From NCBI RefSeq assembly GCF_905475465.1, contig NC_062252.1:62001-126000 (forward strand): DNA of 64,000 nt, read 5' to 3'. Within the stretch, counting starts at the first letter, position 1. Each line of letters begins with the position of its first letter. The stretch comes from Pieris napi (taxonomy: Eukaryota; Arthropoda; Insecta; Lepidoptera; Pieridae). Positions 1-8,240 of this stretch are shown piece after piece. A program made the translations under genes and the position numbers. Under the pieces are notes generated by a model. The model saw only the letters and a list, made by a program, of their open reading frames with translations. It was not told where the DNA came from and did no database searches.

Positions 1-467
1 TTGGTATTTGCAGTTGCGTTGTCCACCGTGATACCCTGTATTTTATTAATTATGCCATATTCCAATAAACATTCGTGGAAAATCGTTGCAATATCTAACC
101 CAGTATGTCGACCGCGCGATGGTATAAAATCAAGGACTACAGATCGATACTTCCAGTCATTGTCTATAAAATGAATTGTGACCCCGTAGTAACTCCTACC
201 AGCAATGGACGTCCATCCATCAATGGTAAATGACATTTTACATGAATATTGTTGTAGTCGATTTTTAACATTCGATTGTAGTTCTTCAAATCGCTCTTTA
301 ACTTTCCTTCTTAGTGTCGACCTTTTAGGAAATATCGTATTCGGGCATATCGATCGAAAATATTCCTGTGTATCTTCATCATCGAAAAATGAGAAAGGAA
401 GATATTTTTTTACAATCCAATCAACTGTAGCTGTCATGAAGTTGTCACTTCGGTTTTCAGATACTGA
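1..467 (-). CDS. hAT-superfamily transposase, catalytic-domain exon (partial, runs off left edge)
   Basis: This exon is read on the minus strand and stays open for its full 155 codons to the window edge. On the plus strand it begins after a TTTATTTCAG-type acceptor (intron ends at 468). The translation is typical of the hAT RNase H-like core: a DNFMTATVDW start, a PKRSTLRRKV segment, then SFTIDGWTSI, whose Asp fits the first catalytic Asp, then YYGVTIHFID, GRHTGLDIA and ITVDNATANTK, whose Asp fits the second catalytic Asp. The third acidic residue and the C-terminal dimerisation region would lie left of position 1. The exon joins in phase 0 to the BED-finger exon at 2637-2323. The enzyme would excise and reinsert its own element by cut-and-paste. 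The visible part has no stop or frameshift, so the copy may be fairly young. The family call is by recognition of the motifs, not by a search. Confidence 0.88.
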
Positions 468-902
468 CTGAAATAAAATATTAAAATATGTGTTAATAAT
501 AGTAATAATAGGTACCTATTAAAATTTAAAACTATGAACATAGCATGATATCTATAAAAATATAATATAGGTACTAGAAAACCTAAACTATACCTAAACT
601 AGCTTCGCATTTGAATAAATTACCTAGGTATAGGTCTGTACCTATATCTAGGTATCCTAGGTATACCTATAATCTGTATTATAATCGTGTTACGGAAAGG
701 ATATACTTAATGTACATACATATCAAAGGCACGGATTCCTATGGTGATAAGTGATAAGAAACCAATAAGGCAACATTTTTCAATACCTATAATTACCTAC
801 ATAATTATTAATGTTTGTAAGTCTATACGTACACAAATCATTCATTACATAGGTACCTACGTCAGCTGATCGGTGTCAAATAGTGTCAATCAATTAATAA
901 TC

Positions 903-1658
903 GTCCCCGTAGAGCGAAAACACATTAGGTTGAAAAATGCCCAAATCGAGTTAACAATGCCAATAAAACTATAGTTTTTTCCCCTATTTAACTGTCTAAC
1001 CGTCAATTTTGTAGGTATCCTAGTTTCCGATTTACAAAAAGTGAAAATTAAATAAATCTATTCTTTGGTCCTAATAGAAAATAAGAGAAATTACGAAATC
1101 ATGTTAACTATTTTTTTATTTATCAAAAACTTACATAGCTTATAAAATAAAAGATTACCTAAGTTACTTTTATATTAACATTTTTAATTCATAGGAAGTG
1201 TAGAAGATTTTTTTTATATAAAAGTAGTTAGATTTTATACTATTATAAAACAAAATGTCTTTTAACTCTTAAGTTTTTTTTCATTATGTATATTTTGTAT
1301 ATCTACCAGTTAGTCGTAAATTACCCAAATCAAGTACATATAACATAAAAATAAACTCGATCTGAGTGAAAAATCACTAACTAGGGGCAAATATTAACTA
1401 ATTCATAACTACATCGGATATTCTACAGAGAACAAATAACTAATTGGTTTTTTTTTTAGGTTTTCTCAGTAATAACTTAATCATCACTTTGGGTAGCTAA
1501 CATTTTAACTTAATTTGATTTCCTTCAAAATGAAACTAAAAACATTAAAATATGGCATGACATGCTAAAGTTATGGCAATTTATATTTTTCAAAACTTTA
1601 ACCCTCATTATCTCAAAACAGGTTTTTTGGACTTAATGAATTTTCGCTCTACGGGGAC
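903..1658. mobile_element. Non-autonomous DNA element with inverted ends, nested in the hAT intron
   Basis: The left end (903-920) reads GTCCCCGTAGAGCGAAAA and the right end (1641-1658) is its exact reverse complement. Similarity continues inward: after two mismatched bases both ends carry CATTAGGT or CATTAAGT and then an A-run. The 756-bp interior has no meaningful ORF and is A+T-rich. This is the form of a MITE-like non-autonomous DNA transposon. The flanks do not show a clear target-site duplication, so the superfamily is unassigned. Confidence 0.65.
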
Positions 1659-2046
1659 ATATATTCATCCAAGAAACAACTCCGTATAACATTTGTTTTT
1701 CTGGTATTTTTATTATTATATTGATAGTTTTATGCCACAAAATAACAAATAATTGAACACATATTAGTTAGTACAAAATCGAAGTAGGTTTTGTAGCTTG
1801 GGAAATTGTTTTTTGTTTGTAGTAAAATAAACTTAAGTAGTGCCGCGGCTGCCTCAGTAATTAAGTAACTATGTACCTGCTTAAGTAGAGTACTTTATTT
1901 AGCTCACGGTTCAAATGAATGCAGATTCTAAACCAGATACCTACCTACCCTTTCTGTAACACGTAATACAAGGATACCTATACAAACACCCGTTTGTAGA
2001 AATAGAGATTAAAATCGTAAAAAAATTTAATAACTACGAACTACTA

Positions 2047-2115
2047 GAACGTCCACTGCTGGACAAAGGCTTCCCATTCGGGGTGTAGTTGCCCATAATT
2101 GCCACGCTGAGGACT
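2047..2115 (+). repeat. Lepidopteran interspersed repeat fragment (GTCCACTGCTGGAC type)
   Basis: The core AACGTCCACTGCTGGACAAA followed by a GGCTTCCC stretch matches a repeat core I recognise as very common in moth and butterfly genomes. Only a short piece is present. The assignment is by memory of the motif and its parent family is not named. Confidence 0.5.
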
Positions 2116-2322
2116 ACGTACTACTAAATAATTTATAAAAAAAAAATTTAAACTATAAAAAGTAAAGTAGGTATTTATGAAACACCCTAATTTGCATTGT
2201 TTTTTTTTTCATAAATTTACAAAAATAAAGTACCTACGAGAAACAGCTAGGTACTTTACTCTGGAAATTACTGTAATTATTAATTGGGTACCTAGTATTT
2301 ACGTAACATATTTTTTTCTTAC

Positions 2323-2637
2323 CTGTCTACTTATTGCAGTGGTTGTTAAAAACCTTGTGATATCTCCACTTTGACTTTGACTTAATGTTGGTTTTCTTAC
2401 AGGAACAAATATTTGCGATTCCTTCCCGTGAAAAGATACTAGATGCTTTCTTAAGCCTGAAGTGTTTCTGTTTTTCATTTTTATTTCGACTTTCTTATGT
2501 TGGCACAATTTACACATACCAATTTGGGACGCATGAGTTATTTCGAAAAACTCGTCATATTTGCTTTTAAGTCTTTTAGATCTAATTCTGCAACTCTCAC
2601 TACTCCGACTAGAGCTATTTGAATCTTCGTCACTCAT
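2323..2637 (-). CDS. hAT transposase, N-terminal BED zinc-finger exon
   Basis: This is the first coding exon of the same transposase: 105 codons from an ATG at 2637, ending in CAG followed by a GTAAGA donor (intron starts at 2322). Residues 1-28 are Ser/Arg/Lys-rich and acidic at the very start. Residues 29-75 form a BED-type DNA-binding finger with Cys42, Cys45, His65 and His70 (C-x2-C ... H-x4-H) after an aromatic YDEFFEI stretch. BED fingers in this family bind the transposon ends. Reading past the donor adds only a few codons (VRKKYVT) before a stop, which supports splicing over a single-exon protein. Phase fits exactly: codon 105 is complete at CAG and the downstream exon opens with TCA. 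Reading across the junction gives TAISRQ-SVSENR with no break. I could not identify the element's terminal inverted repeats. Confidence 0.85.
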
Positions 2638-3387
2638 GTCAAATTGTAAACATTCACTCCGAAAGTAATAAGGATTTAGAGTATCTAGCTAGGTAAATCG
2701 GCGAGAACAATAAATAAGATAGACTCGAAGCGGAACTCAATTGGAAATGACTGAAAATTATTTAAAAACTCATATTTATAAGCACAAGCCGAAGACCGAC
2801 AAAGAAAAATGCGGCGTTCTTTGATAGATAGAATAAATCTTTGAAAGATTAAAAAACAGAAGTATCAGAATCAGAATCAGATAGGTTTTGTGCCTACGCA
2901 AAAATATAGTGCAGATAATAAATGCAAATAATATTGTTTATCACGTTCCTTTTTTATTGGAACTAGGCATGTTCCGTTAGGTCATGCCTCACGTCATGTA
3001 GGTACGATAGAAGTTGATAAACCGACACTTTAAATCTCGATTTTTGGAAGTGTGTGATTTTAAAACAAAACCCACGACGTCACTCATATTTGGAGTTTTT
3101 CCACGTTTCAAGTTTGTTTAAATTAACCCACTTCCAAATTTGCAGTGCAATGTCCTTTAAAAAGGTATAATAATAATATAAACTAGGTATATTGTTATTA
3201 CAAATTTTTTTATAATATGCTTACGACTACAATCTTCCTTGCGAGGACAACATAATCTATTGGCGTCCGTTCTGAGCACCCGGAAACCTATTTTATTCTT
3301 TGGAACATGGGCAGTGGCGGCGACCTTTGACATGAAAGCGACGCGACGGCGGCAACACAAAGTCTAGGACTAAGGCGGACTAAATTT
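2638..3387. other. Gene-free stretch upstream of the hAT first exon
   Basis: This is A+T-rich sequence immediately upstream of the transposase ATG. It should hold the element's promoter and its 5' terminal inverted repeat, but I could not place either. A G+C-richer patch at about 3240-3370 has short opposed reading frames with no recognised product. Confidence 0.4.
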
Positions 3388-3886
3388 TTACCTATTTTGG
3401 TAGGGTTGTCAATGCTGGCATTAGCACAGAAAAATAAAATTAAGTAAACACAACGTTTTAACTAGGTATCTACGATAGAATATTTTTTCTACTAATTCCC
3501 TAAGTACTCAGTCTAAATATATTTTTCATAATTTGTTGTGTGTAATAGTGAACTCTAAATCTTACTTAAGAGCTTTTTTTAAAATAAACTTATGGAAAGC
3601 ACTGACATGGCATATACAATTTTCAATCTTGCTGCTCACATTTTAGTACCTAGGTATATCACTCACTATCTATCATTTACCGATATTAACAATGATTAGG
3701 TATTTCGAAATTAAAATATTCGAAATTCAATAGATGCAATACCTACTTAGTTATTAATTATGATCTCGCCGGACAGCCAGTGTGAGAATGTATTTGTACA
3801 AGAAACTCAGAGCATTCAATTTATACCTACCTACTGCTGAGACATTTAATTTTATCCCCCTATACCAACCCTACCAAAATAGGTAA
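3388..3886. mobile_element. Probable MITE with 21-bp perfect terminal inverted repeats
   Basis: Positions 3388-3408 begin TTACCTATTTTGGTAGGG and end TTG; 3866-3886 is the exact reverse complement over all 21 bases. The 499-bp span has no coding potential. The size and perfect ends suggest a non-autonomous DNA transposon. No direct repeat flanks the ends, so an inverted duplication of host sequence remains possible. Confidence 0.5.
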
Positions 3887-4392
3887 CAATTTTGTGTGCC
3901 TCTGTCCGTACTCTTTGTCGGCAAATGCGGCGCTCAAACAGTGTCAAATGCTGTGATACACTTGTTGCAAACCGCGGCGTCTTTGTCGGTAAATTATCAA
4001 ATAATTAGGTATATAATACACCGACCGACCAACAGTTTATTCGCAGAACGTCACATTTTCCCAATTAACCTTGAACCTTAATACTCTAGCGATAAAGTTG
4101 AAAATCTGTTAAAGAAATTTGACAGATTGTAGGAGCTCAATGTGCTGGCGTCTGTACCATAACATTGGCTGCCGTAGAAACTGTTACTAGACCTACTCGA
4201 CTCGCTAGCTTGTTAGTTTTAAATTTTTCTGAATAGAAGAATAATATAAACTTTGAAACATAAGTAGCTACCTACATAATGTTTATATAATTTTGTTGGA
4301 TATAATTTTAAGCACATACCAACCTACGAGTACTAACGTAAAATCTGCACATTAGACATAAACAAGCATAATATATTATTATAGGTAGATCC
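3887..4392. other. Gene-free stretch between two transposon candidates
   Basis: A 61-codon frame at 3896-4081 begins with a CTG-type codon rather than ATG and matches nothing I recognise. The rest is A+T-rich with no visible signal. Confidence 0.4.
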
Positions 4393-4798
4393 CAGCGTTG
4401 CCATACGTCCCGATTTTTTAATGAACATGAAATGCCCCGCGCGGGACATTTTTCCCGCTTTTTGGGGTTACTCAAGACACCACTGCCATGCTCAGAAATT
4501 GCACCAGCTCTTTTAACAGCTACCAAAAAAAGATACCAGGTATATCATATACTCATTCCTCAGATTTCTGACAATTATTTGAAACGCCATTTGTCTAATG
4601 ATATGAATACTTTTTTTGGTTTAGTTTTGTTTTGTTTTTTTTTTTTTTATTAAGAAGACAAGTGTTTAACGATAGGGTAACTCTGATTTAAAATATCACC
4701 TTTAGTTACTATGTCCCGCTATTGACGAGAGATTCCCACTTTTTTAACTGAAAAAGTTCCAAAATCCCGCCTTGACAATAAAAAATCTGGCAACGCTG
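4393..4798. mobile_element. Non-autonomous hAT-type MITE
   Basis: The left end reads CAGCGTTGCCA and the right end is its exact complement TGGCAACGCTG, a common hAT terminal form. Both ends continue into GATTTTTT-like sequence. The eight bases left of the element (GTAGATCC, 4385-4392) and right of it (GCAGATCT, 4799-4806) agree at six of eight positions, the two differences being transitions, so they look like an aged 8-bp target-site duplication, the length expected for hAT. The 406-bp interior has GTCCCGC/GCGGGAC repeats and no ORF. The spliced transposase at 1-2637 is a possible helper, but its ends are not seen. Confidence 0.72.
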
Positions 4799-5104
4799 GC
4801 AGATCTGTGGTAGATCAACAAGGTATGAACTTTGCTAGAAAGTTATTCTAGGTACATTTACATCACATGGGATGATGGGAACAGATTTGTGAGTATTAAC
4901 ACGCTACCTACTTAATAAATAGTTGAAATATAATAAGTACTTACCTACCTAATCAATACAATACCTTTCAGGGTTCTTTCAGACGAGCGGCACGTTGCCA
5001 ACTGCAGATACAACTGCAGCCCTTAGTTTAGTGTTATGACGATACCTACGGTTTTGATACTGGGGAACGTTTCTCAAAATCGGGATTTAATACAAATACC
5101 TACT
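4799..5104. other. Gene-free stretch
   Basis: A+T-rich spacer between two non-autonomous elements. No ORF or signal worth annotating. Confidence 0.4.
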
Positions 5105-5308
5105 TAATAATGCCCAAATCTCAGTTTGACTTAACTGCAAGACGCAAGAGTCTTGCAGGTTTAAGTATTGTCTTGCTCAAGTCTTGCAGGCTTCAGTCTT
5201 GGTATTGGTCTTGCTACAATAAGGCGGTCTTGGTATTGGTCTTGGTCTTGCAAAAGTGCAAGAACAAGACCAAGACTGCAAGACCAAGACCGATTTTGGG
5301 CAACACTA
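5105..5308. mobile_element. Short hairpin-forming repeat element built on CTTGGTCTTG / CAAGACCAAG
   Basis: The interior is a run of TCTTGCAGG and CTTGGTCTTG words on the left and CAAGACCAAGAC words on the right, which fold back on each other around about 5250-5260 (TCTTGCA-AAAG-TGCAAGA). Outer ends TGCCCAAATC (5111-5120) and the complement of TGCCCAAAATCG (5291-5302) look like degenerate inverted termini. Reading frames here are only translations of the repeat. No clean target-site duplication is seen. Confidence 0.5.
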
Positions 5309-6030
5309 ACCGCAACGTGTTACGTCTATTTGATGAAACTAATCCTAACTCATCGTGAAGATAAAAATATTGCAAAAGTTGAAAGAATCGGATTTTATTG
5401 TTTGTAAAACACGAATACGGTTTCCAAGTAGTCAACATATTATACACTATATTCTTACTATTGAGTAATAAAAATGATTGGTGAGTTAAATAATTAGAAA
5501 AATGTTTCGAGAGTGGACTGAAATTACACTTTTAATAAATGTTGCAATTCATTATAGTTGCCTTTACCCTCGTTTCACGTAACGTGTTTTGTGTGTATTC
5601 ATCCTTTAAACTCATAAATGAATGCATAATTTGGGGAAGTTCAATGGGTAATAGTTTTTTTGTAGGAAAATACGATAAAAAATGTAACATATATGTTTTT
5701 AAACGAAAGCAGAAAGCTTCCCATCAAAAAGTAAATCTTAAGAAAATCCTTGCTCATTCCAAAAATAAATATTGTAAGATAACTGGCTGAAACACATTAC
5801 GTGCGAGGGTGCGCATACATTTTCTCGCACCCCCATTACTCGAGCACCGCACCTTGACAAGCACATAGCTGATAAGTGATAACATTGCCTCCTTGTGTTT
5901 CAGGTAAGTCGAAACCAACGTCGCCTTTAGGACGGAGTACGTAAGCTTATTTTCTTTGAATGAGATTATTGTAGTTGAAAGTATCGATTGCCTGTGGTCC
6001 CGTGACTACCCCTGGTGCAGTGGAATTTAG
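5309..6030. other. Gene-free stretch with a candidate recursive splice site
   Basis: This holds an unrecognised 83-codon ATG frame (5539-5790) with a hydrophobic N-terminus and basic C-terminus, which I do not call. A small GGGTGCG/CGCACCC hairpin lies at about 5806-5833. A CAG|GTAAGT site preceded by pyrimidines ends at 5909 (listed separately). Confidence 0.4.
5888..5909 (+). promoter_or_regulatory. Candidate recursive (zero-length-exon) splice site
   Basis: A pyrimidine-rich tract CCTCCTTGTGTTT runs straight into CAG (5901-5903) and then GTAAGT (5904-5909). An acceptor fused to a consensus donor is the known form of ratchet points in long insect introns. The plus strand has no recognisable exon nearby. 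The nine-base core alone could occur by chance about once in a window of this size counting both strands; the pyrimidine tract makes it less likely. Function is inferred. Confidence 0.35.
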
Positions 6031-6120
6031 TGGTGCTCCTCCCTCAAAGGCCGGCAACGCACCCACTAAAAATGCTCTTTTTATGCGGCCCGGAGGCTCG
6101 TTTCCCCCTATACTAAAAAA
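6031..6120 (+). repeat. Lepidopteran retroelement 3' tail fragment ending in poly(A)
   Basis: The series TCAAAGGCCGGCAACGCACC, then GCGGCCCGGAGGCTCGTTT, then CCCCCTATACT and an A-run resembles the 3' end of a repeat found widely in Lepidoptera. Orientation is plus, judged from the terminal A-run. No coding part of the parent element is attached. Confidence 0.6.
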
Positions 6121-6771
6121 AATATGGCAGATACACTTCTGTGTCTTTTACATTAATTGTTTTGTTTAGCCACTGATCAGCGTAATGGAACTTGAAAATC
6201 GAGCACAGAATCTCTCTATTATACGTTACCTCATAACAACTATACGCAAGGCGTAAACAAGGACACACTCGTATAGATTAGATATTGAATATAAAGTATA
6301 TAATGCCAGTCGCTTCTTTTGTTACCTATATTTATGTTTATTTTTCACAGAAATCCATTAGTGATGTTCTTTGTCAACAGGTTTTAATTATTATTCACTC
6401 GGGCTTTTTAATCAACTTGTGTACTATTAAAACTTTTATGTGCAACAATAAGCGGGCTGAGACAAGGATGACTCCAACCTGTGTTTTAGGTTCGTTATTG
6501 CGACGATTTATCACTATTACTGGTGTTAAAAGATTATTTTATTGAATCATTTAAACGGTAATATTAAAATGTTTAAGTAAAGCAACCTTTACAATTACAT
6601 CATATCACAAAATCTTAATCTTGTGTTTTCTTATTACAAGTGTATTTTAGAAATAAATACACGCGCATTTATTTATGCATAAATCGGTTTCTAAGCGATT
6701 CGTAAAATTCAATAACTTTTTATTGTACTGAATTTTATAAACTTTTCCGTGAATGAAGATTTATTTATAAT
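6121..6771. other. Gene-free stretch downstream of the protease
   Basis: A+T-rich spacer. The segment 6760-6765 carries the protease's AATAAA on the minus strand. An 86-codon frame at 6285-6545 does not start with ATG and is not recognised. Confidence 0.4.
6760..6765 (-). terminator. Polyadenylation signal AATAAA of the serine protease
   Basis: AATAAA on the minus strand begins seven bases past the TAA stop (6774-6772). Such a short 3' UTR is acceptable for an insect gene. It is the nearest such signal and fits the strand. Confidence 0.55.
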
Positions 6772-7689
6772 TTAAGATATATAAACCCCAGGCCAGACAA
6801 CACTTTCGATCCACTCAATGTAGCGAGAAACCCTCGTGTATACACCTGGAGCCATTTTCCTTCCACAATCCCTTCCAAAGGACGTCACTCCGACCAACAC
6901 GTGAAGAGGGAATGTCCTGATGCAGTCCACATGCTCCTCCATGTACTGAAGAGGGCCCCCCGAATCACCCTGACACGTATCCTTTCCCCCGTTCTCGTAG
7001 TCGCCGGCGCACATTTGCTCATCCGTAATTCCATTCGCAAGAACTCTTCTTCGAATTAAAATCCTCATCGATCGATTGCACACTGTGCCGTTGATGGAAT
7101 CGACATCTACCTTCATTAAAGTCTGACTACCCGCTGCTGCACCCGACCTTGTCGTCCCGAAGCCTATGGCTGTCAATTTAACAGGTGGAATATTGTCATC
7201 TACTTGCAAGCATGCGATGCGGACGTTTCTACTTAGTATAAATGGTGGTTCGGCTTTCATCAACGCTATGTCGTGGTATTTAGAAGGTGGCCTATATCCG
7301 GGATGTGGAACAATTGCAGATATAATTCTTTCTTGTGCCAACTCATCGACCTCGTCAAACTCAAACGTGGCAGTTCCGATTCTCATGACTTTTGCGGGTC
7401 CGTACATGGGATCTTCAATACAGTGCGCAGCGCTGACCACCCATCTGTCGCTTATCAGTGTTCCACCGCATTTCCAAGTCGGTTCCTGGTTGTCGTTTTG
7501 AAAGCCAATTAAAACCATGTGCGGATAGAGCAGAAGGTCTACTGGAACTCTCACTTTCGAGTTGGGATATAAAACGTTATGACACTCGAGCATAGATTGG
7601 CCGTGGCTCGTACAGGCCAAGATGGCCTTTTCGCCGACTGAGGCCGCAGGAGCGAAGTTTAGCGCGACGAGCACAAAGCATATTATCAT
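6772..7689 (-). CDS. Secreted trypsin-like serine protease (S1A chymotrypsin family), intronless
   Basis: The 305-residue protein starts at the ATG at 7689. The open frame extends 16 codons further up, but only from a GTG. Residues 1-18 (MIICFVLVALNF, then APAAS) form a good signal peptide. The catalytic triad is complete: His89 in SAAHC, Asp140 in HDIAL and Ser243 in GDSGGP. Asp237, six residues before the Ser, predicts cleavage after Arg or Lys. PGVYTRVSRYIEWI near the C-terminus is the usual closing helix. The body resembles insect Snake/Easter-type haemolymph proteases (YPHMVLIGF), but a full clip domain is absent: only Cys26 and Cys36 precede the domain. The usual IVGG after the activation cleavage is replaced by VRVPVDLLLYPHM, so normal zymogen activation is doubtful. 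It is a single exon in an otherwise empty region, consistent with a retrocopy or a diverged paralogue. An out-of-frame ATG sits 8 bases upstream. Confidence 0.9.
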   Translation of the reverse strand: MIICFVLVALNFAPAASVGEKAILACTSHGQSMLECHNVLYPNSKVRVPVDLLLYPHMVLIGFQNDNQEPTWKCGGTLISDRWVVSAAHCIEDPMYGPAKVMRIGTATFEFDEVDELAQERIISAIVPHPGYRPPSKYHDIALMKAEPPFILSRNVRIACLQVDDNIPPVKLTAIGFGTTRSGAAAGSQTLMKVDVDSINGTVCNRSMRILIRRRVLANGITDEQMCAGDYENGGKDTCQGDSGGPLQYMEEHVDCIRTFPLHVLVGVTSFGRDCGRKMAPGVYTRVSRYIEWIESVVWPGVYIS

Positions 7690-8210
7690 TTCCCATGAAA
7701 AACGTAAAGGTAGTTGGTGGCGGTGCGCGCGGAGCACTGAGGTCGCCGCCGGTAGTGGCAGTTATCAATAATTCGTCTCGCTGAGTTAATGGTATGTGAA
7801 TATTAGCCATTAAGGTAATCTCAGCGTTTCGAATGGATTTACTGCGCCGCGGTTATGTAGTAATGTGTTTTTTCCTTACGGTTTGCTTGTTTTTTATTTG
7901 TTTTATCGAATTAAGTAAGTGTCACTAGGGAGATTTTTCTGGGATTTCATAACCCATTTTGAAATACAACATGAAATTGTTCCGAAAGAAAAGCCAAAAA
8001 AATTATACATATATAGGTATATACTAAAACAGAACCACAAACTTGTCTGTCGTCCTACTTGACATGATTCGCATCGAAGTATTGAATCTTTTACGTAGTA
8101 ATTGTAAAGTAAGAACGGAATGTTCTCACATTTCACTTCAATAAACTACTTAAGACAATTAACATGACGGCAATTTGTCTGCTCTTTAATTAAGTTGTAG
8201 TTCACATTAC

Positions 8211-8240
8211 AATTATTGTCACTCATGAGTGACAATAATT
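8211..8240. repeat. Perfect 30-bp palindrome
   Basis: AATTATTGTCACTCA is followed directly, with no spacer, by its exact reverse complement TGAGTGACAATAATT. The next base pair on each side (C/C) breaks the symmetry. It could extrude as a cruciform or act as a paired protein-binding site. Function is unknown. Confidence 0.85.

Larger units (their letters stand above)
468..2322 (-). other. Intron of the hAT transposase gene, carrying other repeats
   Basis: The intron is bounded on the minus strand by a GTAAGA donor at 2322 and a TTTCAG acceptor ending at 468. At 1.85 kb it is long for a transposase intron. Most of it is A+T-rich with many TAGGTACCTA-type words. It contains the inverted-repeat element at 903-1658 and a repeat fragment at 2047-2115, which probably explain part of its length. 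A second in-frame AG three bases inside the exon (464) could serve as an alternative acceptor and would drop one Ser. Confidence 0.7.

Noticed and set aside
205..471. 88-codon plus-strand frame
   Set aside because: It lies opposite the hAT catalytic exon, whose minus-strand translation has clear transposase motifs and correct splice sites.
5539..5790. 83-codon ATG frame with a hydrophobic N-terminus
   Set aside because: The composition is typical of A+T-rich noise, no promoter or family is visible, and a weak signal-like start alone is not enough.
7166..7512. Plus-strand frames of 79-111 codons inside the protease
   Set aside because: They are opposite-strand shadows of the G+C-richer serine protease coding sequence.
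7577..7810. 77-codon minus frame overlapping the protease start
   Set aside because: It reads the signal-peptide region in another phase and has no domain; only the short out-of-frame ATG it contains is worth remembering.
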